Shown: positions 49,158 through 59,520 of the stretch, one piece after another
Layout of the letters: each line of letters starts with the position of its first letter
How positions within the stretch are numbered: the stretch's first letter is position 1
NCBI RefSeq assembly: GCF_000980835.1
Contig: NZ_CP011312.1
Span: forward strand, 682,001 to 746,000
Direction of reading: 5' to 3'
From: Corynebacterium kutscheri
Lineage (GTDB): Bacteria; Actinomycetota; Actinomycetes; Mycobacteriales; Mycobacteriaceae
DNA: 64,000 nt
Position numbers and translations under genes: made by a program
Notes under the pieces: generated by a model
Told to the model about the DNA's origin: nothing
The model's input: only the letters and a program-made list of their open reading frames with translations
The model's database searches: none

Positions 49158-50057
49158 ATGAAAAAATTTATGGCCTCAATAATAGCGATTGGTACAGCAC
49201 TAGCCCTTTCTGCTTGCGGTACTCCAGAATCTTTTGGCGGAGGCGAGCTAGCTGATAGTGATACCATCGTGATTGGTTCACAGGCCTATTATTCCAATGA
49301 AATTATTGCAGCGGCCTATGCACAAGCTTTAGAAGATGCCGGCTATAAAGTAAAACGCGATTTTCGTATCGGCCAGCGTGAAGTATATATCCGCGATGTA
49401 GAATCAGGCGAGATAGACCTCTTCCCGGAATACACCGGTCCATTATTGCAATATTGGCATAACGACGTGAGCGCGCGTGAAAGCCAAGAAGTATATGAGC
49501 AATTAGTTGCCGCTGCACCGGCAGGAGTACAGGTGCTAGATCAATCACCAGCTACTGATCAAGATTCGTATGTGGTCAGTGAGCAATTTTCTCGTGAGTA
49601 CTCTTTAACTAGCGCGACAGATTTAAAAAATGTGACCGTGCCACTTGTTCTTGGGGCTAATTCGGAAGCAGAATCGCGGCCTAATGGACCCCAAGGGTTG
49701 AAAAATTTTTATGGGGTAGATGTTGGTTTTACTCCCATTGAAGATTCCGGTGGGCCATTGACGGTTAAAGCATTACAAGACGGACAAGTTAATATTGCTA
49801 TTTTGTATACGGCCGACCCATCGATAAGTGAAAATAACTTAACGGTGCTCAGTGATCCGGCTCATCTTTTCTTAGCATCGCATGTTGTTCCTATCGCTAG
49901 CGATGATCTTGATCAGCATGCGCAGGAAATTATCAACAAACTTTCTGCGGCATTAACCTTAGATGTTTTACTTGAGCTTAATAAGCGCAGCATTAATGAT
50001 CGACTATCTGCAGAAGAAATTGCCCGTGATTGGGTAGCGATACTGTCACTTTCCTAG
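49158..50057 (+). CDS. Osmoprotectant-binding lipoprotein (OpuCC/ProX-like)
   Basis: 299 aa. Lipobox LALSACG near residue 14-20. IVIGSQAYYSNEIIAAAYAQALEDAGY is the ligand-binding start of this family, followed by LFPEYTGPLLQYW, and VKALQDGQVNIAILYTADPS. It should bind a quaternary amine such as glycine betaine or carnitine outside the membrane. The start is MKKFMASI behind AAGGAAA. A stem-loop follows the gene. Confidence 0.9.
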   Translation: MKKFMASIIAIGTALALSACGTPESFGGGELADSDTIVIGSQAYYSNEIIAAAYAQALEDAGYKVKRDFRIGQREVYIRDVESGEIDLFPEYTGPLLQYWHNDVSARESQEVYEQLVAAAPAGVQVLDQSPATDQDSYVVSEQFSREYSLTSATDLKNVTVPLVLGANSEAESRPNGPQGLKNFYGVDVGFTPIEDSGGPLTVKALQDGQVNIAILYTADPSISENNLTVLSDPAHLFLASHVVPIASDDLDQHAQEIINKLSAALTLDVLLELNKRSINDRLSAEEIARDWVAILSLS

Positions 50058-50498
50058 AGTGAAATAACTTTTTATTGACGAATGAATTTTATGTGCCCGC
50101 CTTTTGGTATAACCAAAAAGGCGGGCACGTGCTTAAAAACACAAATTTTCATATCGGACAGTTAGCTAGAAGAAAAGTTTTTACCAGCGGATAATTTTTT
50201 ATTAAAAAATATTTCAGAACAGGATATAAGAGCACATATTTTATGTCTTGCGCTAAACAGCTCCGGAGTTTTATTCAGAGAAACAGTTGAGAAAATAGTC
50301 TTAGAGTAATTGTTTTCTATTGTTCTCTATCAGGGGTGGCCGATACTGACACGGTTAACTATCTGTGACACAATGGCACGTGATGTGTGTTCGCTTCCTA
50401 TTTTGTATAGGGATCGCTGAACCAAAAAATATGCATCAATCTCGTGCGGCGGCTTTATGCGCCCGGGATTTACAACAAAATTAAAGGGAGTTAATACC
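50058..50498. other. Intergenic region and long leader of rne
   Basis: 441 bases. A large stem-loop GTGCCCGCCTTTT.../...AAAAGGCGGGCAC (50093-50128) ends the importer operon. About 370 bases then precede the RNase E/G start; no gene and no recognised riboswitch. In E. coli the rne leader mediates autoregulation, so this long leader may matter; that is inference. Confidence 0.5.
50093..50128 (+). terminator. Stem-loop after the osmoprotectant importer
   Basis: GTGCCCGCCTTTTGGT (50093-50108) pairs with ACCAAAAAGGCGGGCAC (50112-50128) with one bulge. No clear T-run, but the stem is long. Confidence 0.75.
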
Positions 50499-53423
50499 GT
50501 GGCTACGGTTGATTACACAAAGATTCGGGAAGATATTGGAGAAAAAACCCGAGTCCATATTTTTGCTAAGCAATTAGGCATTTCTTCACGCGAACTTATG
50601 CTCATTCTCGACGAGATCGGCATTGTTCGCGTGCCTCAGTCTAATCTGCGAAAAGATGAAGCACTTGCAGCACTGAATAAGCTTGAACAGCAATTAAATG
50701 ATGCCCAACCTGAGCAAAATACAGTTAAAAAAGTAGAAAAGTCGGCTAAAACTAGCCCTAAAAAGACTAAGAAAAAAGTAGTAGCGGCTAAAGCGGTTGC
50801 TACTGCTAATGGCGATACCCAAGAGGTGGCAGAAGTAGACAAAAAACTACGCCACCGGGTAGAAAAAAATGTCGAAAATGAGATCAATCAGATCGAAAGA
50901 AAAGTAGATCGAGAAGTTGTTGGCACTTTAGTGGAAAAAGAGATCCACGAGATTGAAGAAGAAGTAGATACCGAACTTGCCGGACGTATTTCTAGTCAGC
51001 CGGAACCAACAAGTGCACCACTTATCGTTGCCCCAAGCTACGATTCTATTTTTAAAGCTCCAGTTATTCTCGACGAAGATGCAGTTGATGATGACATCAT
51101 AAGTGATTTCTCTGAAGACGATAAAGAAGTTGCTGACATTAAAAAGAAGCGACGCGGACGTCGTGGTACCGGCCGTGGGCGAGGCATAACTAGCCGCGAG
51201 GATGATGGCGATAGTTTTAGCGAAGATAATGAGGAAGAAGAACTCATTTCTGAGCCACGGGCAATTAGAGGATCTACCCGTTTAGAAGCACAACGTCGTC
51301 GCCGCCAAGAAATGCGCGAGGAACAGCAAAAGAAACGTCATATTGTTTCTGAAGCAGAGTTTTTGGCGCGCCGGGAATCAGTAACTCGTACCATGGTTGT
51401 GCGCGAGCGGGAGCGTTATGATCACCCAGGTGTGGTCACTCAGGTGGGCGTACTTGAAGACGATATGCTTGTTGAACACTTTGTTACCTCTGATTCGCAG
51501 TCGTCGATGGTAGGCAATATCTATCTTGGACGGGTACAAAATGTGCTACCAAGCATGGAAGCGGCCTTTATTGATATTGGACGTGGTCGCAATGCGGTAC
51601 TTTATGCTGGTGAAGTTAATTGGCACAGCCATGGCTTAGGGGGACGCAACCGAAAAATTGAGCAAGCTTTAAAATCTGGCGAGCAAGTTTTGGTTCAGGT
51701 TTCTAAAGATCCACTTGGCCATAAAGGAGCACGTTTAACGACGCAAATCTCTCTGGCTGGTCGGTACCTGGTTTATGTTCCTGGTGGGCGTTCGGCTGGA
51801 ATTTCTCGTAAACTTCCTGCCCCAGAACGTCACCGACTGAAGGGCATCCTGAAACGAGTAGTCCCTAGTAATGGGGGCGTTATTATTCGCACTGCTGCGG
51901 AAGGAGTCTCTGAGCAGGCTATCGCAGCTGATGTGAATCGACTACACAACCTCTGGGAACAAATTCAGCAGCGTACTGTAGAAGCTAATGCAGCTAAAGG
52001 CGCTAAGCCAGAGACACTGTATGAAGAACCAAATATGCTGGTGAAAGTTATTCGCGATCTTTTTAATGAAGATTTTTCTTCTTTGATCGTTGATGGCGAG
52101 CGAGCATGGAATACCGTGCACGCTTATATTAGTTCTGTTGCTCCAGACCTAGTTGATCGTCTAGAACACTTTGACCGAGAAAAGCATAAGGGTAAAGATG
52201 CTTTCGAGGTATATCGAGTTGATGAGCAACTGCAAAAAGCACTATCACGTAAAGTTTGGTTACCCTCTGGTGGCACCTTGGTGATTGATCGCACTGAGGC
52301 CATGACAGTTATTGATGTCAACACAGGTAAATTCACCGGTGCCGGCGGCAATCTGGAAGAAACCGTTACTAAGAATAACTTGGAAGCGGCAGAAGAAATT
52401 GTTCGTCAAATGCGTTTACGTGATCTTGGCGGCATGATTGTTGTTGACTTTATTGACATGGTGTTACCAGAAAATCAAGATCTGGTCCTGCGTCGATTAA
52501 AGGAAGCCTTAGGACGCGATCGTACCCGGCATCAAATATCTGAAGTGACCAGTCTCGGTTTGGTGCAAATAACCCGTAAGCGGCTGGGCACTGGTTTATT
52601 GGAGACATTCGCCACTGAATGCGAGCATTGCGAGGGTAGGGGAGTCATTATTCACGATGACCCTATTGAACAGCATGATCCAGAGGCAAAGGCACGTAAA
52701 CGTGGAGTACGGCATCAAGTACCAACTGAGCATCCAGTAGCGATAGCTAGAAAAACTCGTGAGCGTAGCCTAGAAGATCTTGCTGCATCTGTGGTGCTGC
52801 AAGAGAATTCGGTTCTGGAAGAATCCGAAGAACCGAAAGAGACTTCTGCTTTCGTAGCAGAAAAGGAAGCAGAAGATACCCCGTCGCGCTCGGATAGTTC
52901 AAAAACCCGATCACGTCGCCGCTCGCATCGAGTGAATCGAAACAAAGAAGCTATGTCTGATTCAACAGATATTGCTGCAATGACCGATATTGTTGATAGC
53001 GCAGTAGAACGTGCTGAGCAACAAGATCCGGATGATATTTCTTTTGCTCAGACTTATGATGAAGCAATTGCGGAGTTTGAGGCTTCGCCGCGTCGTAAGC
53101 GAAAGGTACGCGGAAATTCAGCTTCGGATCACCGTCCAGAAAAAGCTGATTTTGAGATTCAATCAAAACCGTCGATAGAAGATGTCGCACAGCATAGTGG
53201 CGAGCAAGAAGAAAATGATACATCTGATACCATTGCTGATGCACCGAAAGTGAGTGCAACACGACGCAGACGGCGTCGAGCTGTACGTGTTGCTGAACAT
53301 GCAAAAATAAATAAGCAAACCCAGGTTTCTCATGATTCTTCCCGTTCGTCTGTTACAAAAGAGAACGTAAGTGGTTCACGAGCTTCTAAACGGCGGCGCC
53401 GTGTTGTTCGGAGACGGGGTTAA
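50499..53423 (+). CDS. rne: Rne/Rng family ribonuclease (RNase E/G)
   Basis: About 974 aa endoribonuclease. GTG start chosen because AAAGGGAG sits six bases upstream. Residues up to about 320 are a highly charged, low-complexity region with a putative translation-initiation-factor-like N-terminus (ISSRELMLILDEIG); then an S1 domain (VGNIYLGRVQNVLPSMEAAFIDIGRGRNAV); catalytic region with VIDVNTGKFTG (Mg-binding Asp) and GGMIVVDFIDM; zinc-link CEHCEGRG near 715; then a disordered basic/acidic tail. Actinobacterial RNase E has the catalytic core in the middle with arms on both sides. Followed by rplU and rpmA in the same direction. Confidence 0.95.
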   Translation: MATVDYTKIREDIGEKTRVHIFAKQLGISSRELMLILDEIGIVRVPQSNLRKDEALAALNKLEQQLNDAQPEQNTVKKVEKSAKTSPKKTKKKVVAAKAVATANGDTQEVAEVDKKLRHRVEKNVENEINQIERKVDREVVGTLVEKEIHEIEEEVDTELAGRISSQPEPTSAPLIVAPSYDSIFKAPVILDEDAVDDDIISDFSEDDKEVADIKKKRRGRRGTGRGRGITSREDDGDSFSEDNEEEELISEPRAIRGSTRLEAQRRRRQEMREEQQKKRHIVSEAEFLARRESVTRTMVVRERERYDHPGVVTQVGVLEDDMLVEHFVTSDSQSSMVGNIYLGRVQNVLPSMEAAFIDIGRGRNAVLYAGEVNWHSHGLGGRNRKIEQALKSGEQVLVQVSKDPLGHKGARLTTQISLAGRYLVYVPGGRSAGISRKLPAPERHRLKGILKRVVPSNGGVIIRTAAEGVSEQAIAADVNRLHNLWEQIQQRTVEANAAKGAKPETLYEEPNMLVKVIRDLFNEDFSSLIVDGERAWNTVHAYISSVAPDLVDRLEHFDREKHKGKDAFEVYRVDEQLQKALSRKVWLPSGGTLVIDRTEAMTVIDVNTGKFTGAGGNLEETVTKNNLEAAEEIVRQMRLRDLGGMIVVDFIDMVLPENQDLVLRRLKEALGRDRTRHQISEVTSLGLVQITRKRLGTGLLETFATECEHCEGRGVIIHDDPIEQHDPEAKARKRGVRHQVPTEHPVAIARKTRERSLEDLAASVVLQENSVLEESEEPKETSAFVAEKEAEDTPSRSDSSKTRSRRRSHRVNRNKEAMSDSTDIAAMTDIVDSAVERAEQQDPDDISFAQTYDEAIAEFEASPRRKRKVRGNSASDHRPEKADFEIQSKPSIEDVAQHSGEQEENDTSDTIADAPKVSATRRRRRRAVRVAEHAKINKQTQVSHDSSRSSVTKENVSGSRASKRRRRVVRRRG

Positions 53424-53572
53424 AATTGCTTTGTCCAGAATGAATGATGTAGTCTTGGACAGTCGTTGCAGTGGGACTTCCCATATGCACACTTCGGTAT
53501 GGCGCTTATTTGGGTGCTGGCCTTGGCGGTAACGCTTTTTTAGAGGTACCGAATACAACATTGCACGTTTAA

Positions 53573-53617
53573 TTCAGCAGATTAGCTGAACCGAGTTGAG
53601 ATAAGGGGTAGCCCTCG
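53573..53617 (+). promoter_or_regulatory. Possible rplU leader hairpins masking the ribosome site
   Basis: TTCAGC-AGATTA-GCTGAA (53573-53590) is a perfect 6-bp hairpin. A short AGGG-GTAG-CCCT stem (53604-53615) holds the Shine-Dalgarno sequence of rplU. Structures that mask the ribosome site are common in ribosomal-protein leaders, but no known L21 leader class is recognised. Confidence 0.35.
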
Positions 53618-53618
53618 T

Positions 53619-53924
53619 ATGTACGCGATCGTCAAGACCGGCGGAAAGCAGTACAAGGTTGCTGAAGGTGACCTCGTCAAGGTCGAGAAGATCGAGGGTG
53701 AGCCAGGTTCGTCCGTGGCTCTCACCCCGATCCTGCTCGTCGATGGCGCAAAAGTTACCACCGATGCTGACGCCCTTGCTAAGGTAGCTGTCAACGTCGA
53801 GATCGTCGAGCACGTTAAAGGCCCGAAGATCAAGATCCTGAAGTACAAGAACAAGACCGGCTATAAGAAGCGCCAGGGTCACCGTCAGAAGCTGACTGTG
53901 GTCAAGGTCACCGGCATTAAGTAA
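53619..53924 (+). CDS. rplU: 50S ribosomal protein L21
   Basis: 101 aa. [18 protein letters not shown] at the start and [16 protein letters not shown] at the end are the L21 signature. Binds 23S rRNA with L20. Start ATG behind GGGG. Codon use is biased as in highly expressed genes. rpmA follows after 20 bases. Confidence 0.98.
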   Translation: MYAIVKTGGKQYKVAEGDLVKVEKIEGEPGSSVALTPILLVDGAKVTTDADALAKVAVNVEIVEHVKGPKIKILKYKNKTGYKKRQGHRQKLTVVKVTGIK

Positions 53925-53944
53925 ATAAAGGGAGGGAAACCGAC

Positions 53945-54199
53945 ATGGCACATAAGAAGGGTGCATCTAGCTCCAGCAACGGTCGTGATTCCGAGGCAAA
54001 ACGCCTAGGCGTTAAGCGCTTTGGCGGCCAGCAGGTTTCTGCTGGTGAAATTCTAGTTCGCCAGCGTGGCACCAAGTTCCACCCAGGTGAGAACGTTGGC
54101 CGTGGCGGCGACGATACCTTGTTTGCTCTTAAGGCAGGCGAGGTGGAGTTCACCATCAAGCGCAACCGTCGTACAGTTAATATCGTCCCAGCTGCGTAA
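53945..54199 (+). CDS. rpmA: 50S ribosomal protein L27
   Basis: 84 aa. [20 protein letters not shown] has the direct MAHKKG start typical of L27 without the cleavable extension found in Firmicutes; [22 protein letters not shown] follows. Its N-terminus reaches the peptidyl transferase centre. AGGGAGG precedes it. A terminator separates it from obgE. Confidence 0.98.
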   Translation: MAHKKGASSSSNGRDSEAKRLGVKRFGGQQVSAGEILVRQRGTKFHPGENVGRGGDDTLFALKAGEVEFTIKRNRRTVNIVPAA

Positions 54200-54232
54200 A
54201 ATAACTGTCATGCTGGTATAACAGCATCATGT

Positions 54233-54285
54233 ACCCGCGAGCACTTAAACTATTTAAGTACCTCGCGGGTTTTGTGTTTTTATCT
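54233..54285 (+). terminator. Terminator after rpmA
   Basis: CCCGCGAG (about 54234-54242) with CTCGCGGG (about 54262-54269) plus an inner CTTAAA/TTTAAG stem, followed by TTTTGTGTTTTT. A second small hairpin ATGCTG...CAGCAT lies at 54210-54227. Confidence 0.88.
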
Positions 54286-54304
54286 TCTGAAGAAAGGTTC
54301 AACC

Positions 54305-55831
54305 ATGTCACGTTTTATTGACCGAGTGGTTTTGCATCTATCGGCCGGTGACGGCGGCAATGGTTGCTCATCGATTCATCGCGAGAAATTCAAACCCTTA
54401 GGCGGGCCAGATGGTGGTAATGGTGGGCACGGCGGCGATATTATTCTAGAAGTATCACCGCAAGTACACACATTGCTTGATCTGCATTATCGACCACATA
54501 TTAAGGCACAGCGCGGCAGTAATGGCTCTGGTGACCATCGAAATGGTGCGCGTGGCGAGGATTTGGTGTTAGAAGTACCTGCAGGAACAGTTGTTATTAA
54601 CGAAGCCGGGGAAACACTTGCCGATCTAACCCATGTTGGTATGCGATTTGTTGCTGCCCAAGGTGGAGTTGGCGGACTTGGTAATGCAGCCTTAGCCTCT
54701 GCAGCACGCAAAGCACCGGGTTTTGCACTGAAAGGAGAGCCTGGCGAGGAACACGATATTATTTTAGAGCTTAAGTCTATGGCAGATGTGGGTCTGGTTG
54801 GTTTTCCTAGTGCCGGTAAATCGTCTCTCATCTCGGTGCTCTCGGCGGCAAAACCTAAGATTGGCGATTATCCTTTCACTACTTTACAACCCAACCTAGG
54901 TGTGGTTGAGGTTGGCCATGAGACGTTCACGATCGCTGATGTTCCAGGTCTTATTCCTGGTGCATCTGAAGGCAAGGGCTTAGGGCTAGATTTTTTGCGT
55001 CATATTGAGCGCACCGCGGTACTTGTACATGTGGTTGATACCGCAACATTTGAGCCTGGACGCGATCCAATAAGTGATATTGAAGCCTTGGAAAATGAGC
55101 TAGCAGCATATCAATCAGTTCTTGATGGCGATGTAGGGCTAGGTGATCTAGCAGAGCGTCCTCGTATTATTGTGCTGAATAAGGCAGATGTCCCTGAGGC
55201 CGAAGAGCTTGCTGAGTTTGTTCGTGAAGACCTAGAAAAGCAGTTTGGCTGGCCAGTATTTATTATTTCTGCGGTAGCACGTAAAGGATTGCAGCCGCTG
55301 CAATATAAATTATTAGAGGTTGTTCAGGCCGCACGCAAAGCACGTCCGAAGAATAAAACAGAAACTGTTACCGTGGTGCGCCCACAAGCAGTCAAGGATC
55401 GTCGTAAAGCTAAGGGGATTGATTTTGATATTATCCCTGATGGTGAAGGTAACTTCTTGGTTACGGGTGAAAAGCCACAACGCTGGATTATTCAGACTGA
55501 TTTTGAAAATGATGAGGCCGTTGGCTATTTAGCTGACCGACTTAATCGATTAGGCGTAGAAGATGCTCTGTTTAAAGCCGGGGCAAAAGCAGGCTGTACG
55601 GTAACCATCGGTGAGATTAGTTTTGAATGGGAGCCAATGACTGCAGCTGGTGTGGATCCAACGCTGACTGGACGTGGCACTGATATTCGTTTGGATCACA
55701 CGACGCGCAAATCTTCTGCTGAACGTAAACGTGAAAGCCAAGTGCGTCGCGGTTTATTGGATGAGTATGACTATGGCAATGATCCGATTCTTACCCGAGA
55801 AACTGCTAATGAACAGCGCTGGCAAGGCTAA
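54305..55831 (+). CDS. obgE: GTPase ObgE/CgtA
   Basis: About 508 aa. Glycine-rich Obg domain ([24 protein letters not shown]) residues 1-160, G domain with [11 protein letters not shown] near 167, DVPGLIPGA (G3) and NKAD (G4), then an OCT domain. Binds the 50S subunit in late assembly and links to stress. The start is the ATG of MSRFIDRV behind AAGAAAGG; eleven upstream codons in frame are ignored. A terminator hairpin follows. Confidence 0.97.
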   Translation: MSRFIDRVVLHLSAGDGGNGCSSIHREKFKPLGGPDGGNGGHGGDIILEVSPQVHTLLDLHYRPHIKAQRGSNGSGDHRNGARGEDLVLEVPAGTVVINEAGETLADLTHVGMRFVAAQGGVGGLGNAALASAARKAPGFALKGEPGEEHDIILELKSMADVGLVGFPSAGKSSLISVLSAAKPKIGDYPFTTLQPNLGVVEVGHETFTIADVPGLIPGASEGKGLGLDFLRHIERTAVLVHVVDTATFEPGRDPISDIEALENELAAYQSVLDGDVGLGDLAERPRIIVLNKADVPEAEELAEFVREDLEKQFGWPVFIISAVARKGLQPLQYKLLEVVQAARKARPKNKTETVTVVRPQAVKDRRKAKGIDFDIIPDGEGNFLVTGEKPQRWIIQTDFENDEAVGYLADRLNRLGVEDALFKAGAKAGCTVTIGEISFEWEPMTAAGVDPTLTGRGTDIRLDHTTRKSSAERKRESQVRRGLLDEYDYGNDPILTRETANEQRWQG

Positions 55832-55841
55832 CTAGATTGCG

Positions 55842-55879
55842 TTAAACCCCATGATCTTTTACCGCATCTTGGGGTTTAA
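55842..55879 (+). terminator. Terminator of obgE
   Basis: TTAAACCCCA (55842-55851) and TGGGGTTTAA (55870-55879) are a perfect 10-bp inverted repeat. No long T-run follows. Confidence 0.75.
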
Positions 55880-55947
55880 TGTGATTGAATCAGTGTGAGG
55901 TTTTAAAATACCGTTAAGTTTTACGTTCATCAGAAATAGGCAAGGGT

Positions 55948-57105
55948 ATGGTTAATAGGGAAGATAAATCTGGTATCTTTGCCAGTCCAATAGTGCCAAG
56001 CGCTAGAGAACGTATCCGAAAGGCTCGCCGTTTGGTGGTAAAAATTGGTTCTTCGTCCTTAACTGATGAACATTTTGCGGTGGATACCCAAAAAATCGAT
56101 GCCTTAGCCGGTGCCATAGCAACTCGTATTTTTGCTGGTAGTGAAGTTATCGTAGTGAGTTCTGGTTCTATTGCTGCTGGTATGGGACCACTAGGGCTTA
56201 GCCAGCGTCCGAGCGATTTAGCAACCAAACAAGCAGCTGCTTCCGTAGGACAGGTGCACCTTGCACATGCGTGGGGTCAAAGTTTTGCTCGCTATAATCT
56301 CAACATTGGTCAAGTTTTGTTGACTGCTTTAGATGCAGGTCGTCGTGATCGTGCGCGCAATGCTCAGCGCACTATTGATCGGCTTGTACAGCTAGGGGTG
56401 GTGCCGGTGATTAATGAGAATGACACAGTGGCAACTACCGGTATGCATTTTGGTGATAATGATCGATTATCTGCGTTGGTTGCACATTTAGTTTGTGCCG
56501 ATGGATTGGTTTTATTAAGTGATGTCGATGGGCTTTATGATCGCAACCCTGCAGAAAAAGATGCGGTATTAATTAGCCAAGTGCTTAATGATAATGATTT
56601 AACCGGTGTCCAAGCAGGTGATGGCGGCGCAGTAGGAACCGGTGGTATGGCTGCTAAGTTAAGTGCAGCACGACTGGCATCACGCGGGGGCGTGCCAGTT
56701 CTTGTTACCTCAGCAGATAATATCGCACCCGCATTGGGCAATGCTGAGGTGGGTACAGTTTTTGAGCCTAAAGAAGATCGTCTTTCGGCATGGAAATTCT
56801 GGGTGCTCTATACTGCCGATGTTGCTGGTGTCTTGCGTATCGACGCTGGCGCAGTCGCTGCGGTTACTGCTGGAGGCAATTCATTATTAGCCGTCGGAAT
56901 TACTGAGGTGCATGGTGACTTTCAGGCCGGTGAAATCGTCGAGATCCGAGGACCTAAGGGTGAGGTTATCGGACGTGGTGAAGTATCTTTTGATTCTGCA
57001 ACTTTAACAACCATGTTGGGTAAAAAGTCTGAAGAGCTTCCTATATCGCAGCGGCGAGCCGTAGTACATGCCGACTATTTATCTAATTTTGCTTCTCGAG
57101 CATAG
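55948..57105 (+). CDS. proB: Glutamate 5-kinase
   Basis: 385 aa. Amino-acid kinase domain: [76 protein letters not shown]; then a PUA domain ([14 protein letters not shown]). Phosphorylates glutamate for proline synthesis. The ATG at 55948 has a close AAGGG, so an internal GTG at 55993 is an alternative start. Confidence 0.96.
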   Translation: MVNREDKSGIFASPIVPSARERIRKARRLVVKIGSSSLTDEHFAVDTQKIDALAGAIATRIFAGSEVIVVSSGSIAAGMGPLGLSQRPSDLATKQAAASVGQVHLAHAWGQSFARYNLNIGQVLLTALDAGRRDRARNAQRTIDRLVQLGVVPVINENDTVATTGMHFGDNDRLSALVAHLVCADGLVLLSDVDGLYDRNPAEKDAVLISQVLNDNDLTGVQAGDGGAVGTGGMAAKLSAARLASRGGVPVLVTSADNIAPALGNAEVGTVFEPKEDRLSAWKFWVLYTADVAGVLRIDAGAVAAVTAGGNSLLAVGITEVHGDFQAGEIVEIRGPKGEVIGRGEVSFDSATLTTMLGKKSEELPISQRRAVVHADYLSNFASRA

Positions 57106-57352
57106 AAATTGTGTGAGTGTGACTGACTGTTTTCTCACTGAGTTGTTTCTTTTTTAGAATCTGGACTTCGCGCTAGACTGGGAAAACTTAAGTTGCATCG
57201 GATAGATTGAGCGAATAAACACTGCGCAAGAAGCATTAAGCGCTCATTGTGTTGTTCTTTTTTCGTCGGTTGTTTTTGAGATCATACTTAGCGGTTAACA
57301 CTGTTGGTATTACCTATTTGTTAGCGAATATATCGGTTATTCAGGGAGAACT

Positions 57353-58600
57353 ATGTCACAGGTACTTGCTCAACTCGCGGCGGCACGCGAAGTAGCTCCG
57401 CTAGTAGCACGTCTTTCTACTGAACAAAAGAACGCGCTGCTTTATGCTGCTGCTGATGCATTAGTAGCTGATAGTGATGAAATTATTCAGGCCAACCAGA
57501 TTGATATTCGCAACGGCCGCATAGCTGGTTTCAATGATTCTTTGCTGGATCGGTTAGCACTTGATGAAGCTCGTATTGCCGGCATGGCTCAGGGTTTGCG
57601 TCAAGTTGCTGGGTTAAAAGATCCGATCGGGGAGATTACTCAAGGATCGATTATGCATAATGGGATCCAAATGCGGCAGGTACGTGTTCCTCTTGGTGTG
57701 ATGGGAATGGTTTATGAGGCGCGTCCTAATGTAACTATTGATGCTTTTGGCCTGGCACTAAAATCGGGCAATGTTGCCGTCTTACGTGGATCCCATAATG
57801 CGCGTAATAGTAATGAGCAACTTGTCGCAATTTTGCATAAAGTGCTTTACCAGCATGATCTTCCGGTAGAGTTTGTGCAGCTTTTAGCTAGTGATACCCG
57901 TGAGAGCGTGCACGAACTTATTACAGCTCGCGGGCTTGTTGATGTGGTTATTCCGCGAGGTGGGGCAGGGTTGATTGAAACTGTTGTTACCCATGCGACC
58001 GTACCTACTATTGAAACTGGTACTGGGAATTGCCATTTTTATATTGATCGCGATGTTAGTGATATCCAACAAGCTATTGCCATGGTGATTAATGGTAAAA
58101 CGCGTCGACCAAGTGTATGTAACGCCACTGAGACTTTGCTTATCGACGCTGCACTTCCGCTGCAGCAACGCCACCAGGTGCTGAGTGCGCTGGATGATGC
58201 TGGGGTGCGTATTCATGGTGATGCACAGGAATTGGACTGGCCGCAGGTAATTCCTGCCGAAGAATCGGATTGGCAAGAAGAGTATTTATCTCTTGATATT
58301 GCAGTAAAAATTGTTGCTGGTATCGATGAGGCTTTGGTACATATTCGTCGTTATTCGACGGGGCATACTGAAGCCATTGCCACTGGAAATATTCTTACTG
58401 CACAACGGTTTGCTGATGAGGTGGATGCTGCAGCGGTAATGATTAACGCGTCAACTGCTTTTACCGATGGGGAACAATACGGCATGGGAGCAGAGATAGG
58501 TATCTCGACCCAGAAGTTACATGCGCGCGGGCCTATGTCGTTGCCAGAACTTACTACCACAAAGTGGATTTTGCATGGTACTGGGCAGGTTCGCCCATGA
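57353..58600 (+). CDS. proA: Gamma-glutamyl phosphate reductase
   Basis: 415 aa aldehyde-dehydrogenase-fold enzyme. [17 protein letters not shown] near residue 105, [12 protein letters not shown] and [14 protein letters not shown], and the catalytic Cys in [13 protein letters not shown] near residue 258. NADPH reduction of glutamyl phosphate, second step of proline synthesis. Separated from proB by 247 bases rather than an operon. Its stop overlaps nadD. Confidence 0.97.
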   Translation: MSQVLAQLAAAREVAPLVARLSTEQKNALLYAAADALVADSDEIIQANQIDIRNGRIAGFNDSLLDRLALDEARIAGMAQGLRQVAGLKDPIGEITQGSIMHNGIQMRQVRVPLGVMGMVYEARPNVTIDAFGLALKSGNVAVLRGSHNARNSNEQLVAILHKVLYQHDLPVEFVQLLASDTRESVHELITARGLVDVVIPRGGAGLIETVVTHATVPTIETGTGNCHFYIDRDVSDIQQAIAMVINGKTRRPSVCNATETLLIDAALPLQQRHQVLSALDDAGVRIHGDAQELDWPQVIPAEESDWQEEYLSLDIAVKIVAGIDEALVHIRRYSTGHTEAIATGNILTAQRFADEVDAAAVMINASTAFTDGEQYGMGAEIGISTQKLHARGPMSLPELTTTKWILHGTGQVRP

Positions 58601-59193
58601 GTCGTCGAATTGGGGTTATGGGTGGCACTTTTGATCCGATTCATCATGGGCATTTGGTGGCAGCAAGTGAAGTTGCGGCTCGTTTTGCTCTTGATGAGGT
58701 TATTTTCGTTCCCACCGGTCAATCGTGGCAAAAAGAGGATCGTTTTGTCACTCCGAAAGAAGATCGTTATCTTATGACCGTGATTGCTACTGCGTCGAAT
58801 CCACGTTTTAGCGTATCCCGAGTAGATATTGATCGTCCAGGTGCTACTTATACCATCGATACATTGCAGGAATTACATCAGCAGTTTCCAGATGATGAAT
58901 TGTTTTTTATCACCGGTGCAGATGCTTTAAGTTCCATTTTGAGTTGGCACCAGTGGGAAGAACTTTTTTCTTTGGCTACCTTCGTTGGTGTGACTCGCCC
59001 TGGTTATGAGCTAAGTGAAGATTTTTTACCAGTTCAACACCAAAAACGAGTGGAACTTATTGAAATTCCAGCAATGGCAATTTCTTCTACGAGTTGTAGG
59101 CAGCGAGTTCGGCAAGGAATGCCGGTATGGTATCTCGTTCCTGATGGAGTGGTGCAGTATATAGCCAAACGCCAGCTCTATGATGAGATATAA
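58597..59193 (+). CDS. nadD: Nicotinate-mononucleotide adenylyltransferase
   Basis: 198 aa. [15 protein letters not shown] is the (H/T)xGH nucleotidyltransferase motif, and [14 protein letters not shown] the second signature near the C-terminus. Converts nicotinate mononucleotide to deamido-NAD. The ATG overlaps the proA TGA (ATGA). The open frame extends 11 codons upstream inside proA; not used. Confidence 0.96.
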   Translation: MSRRIGVMGGTFDPIHHGHLVAASEVAARFALDEVIFVPTGQSWQKEDRFVTPKEDRYLMTVIATASNPRFSVSRVDIDRPGATYTIDTLQELHQQFPDDELFFITGADALSSILSWHQWEELFSLATFVGVTRPGYELSEDFLPVQHQKRVELIEIPAMAISSTSCRQRVRQGMPVWYLVPDGVVQYIAKRQLYDEI

Positions 59194-59520
59194 ACGTGGT
59201 ATGAAAATATTTTAAGTAGTACGAAGCAAGCTAATTTTAAAGACTTAACATATAAGCAATTTTTATCACTTCATTATTGAGAATAATTGCTCACTGTTTA
59301 GAACGCGCTTCTAATTTTTACTGCCTTTATATATAAGGTCAGTGTATCTTTTGTGAGCTTATAGTAGGTTTTATATTTTTATTGCTTTTGATAAATGATT
59401 TTGCATTGTTATTTTCTTCATCGTTTTCATTGTTGATAAGACAAACTAAATATTTTACATATTCGTTATATGGAATTATTTAAATTGATATAACCGTTGT
59501 TTAAACTATACTTCTTTGCG
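59194..59520. other. Intergenic region nadD-nhaA
   Basis: 327 AT-rich bases; an imperfect hairpin AGCAATT...AATTGCT near 59254-59290 is the only structure noticed. The rsfS and phosphoglycerate mutase-type genes that commonly follow nadD in related genomes are not here. Confidence 0.4.
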
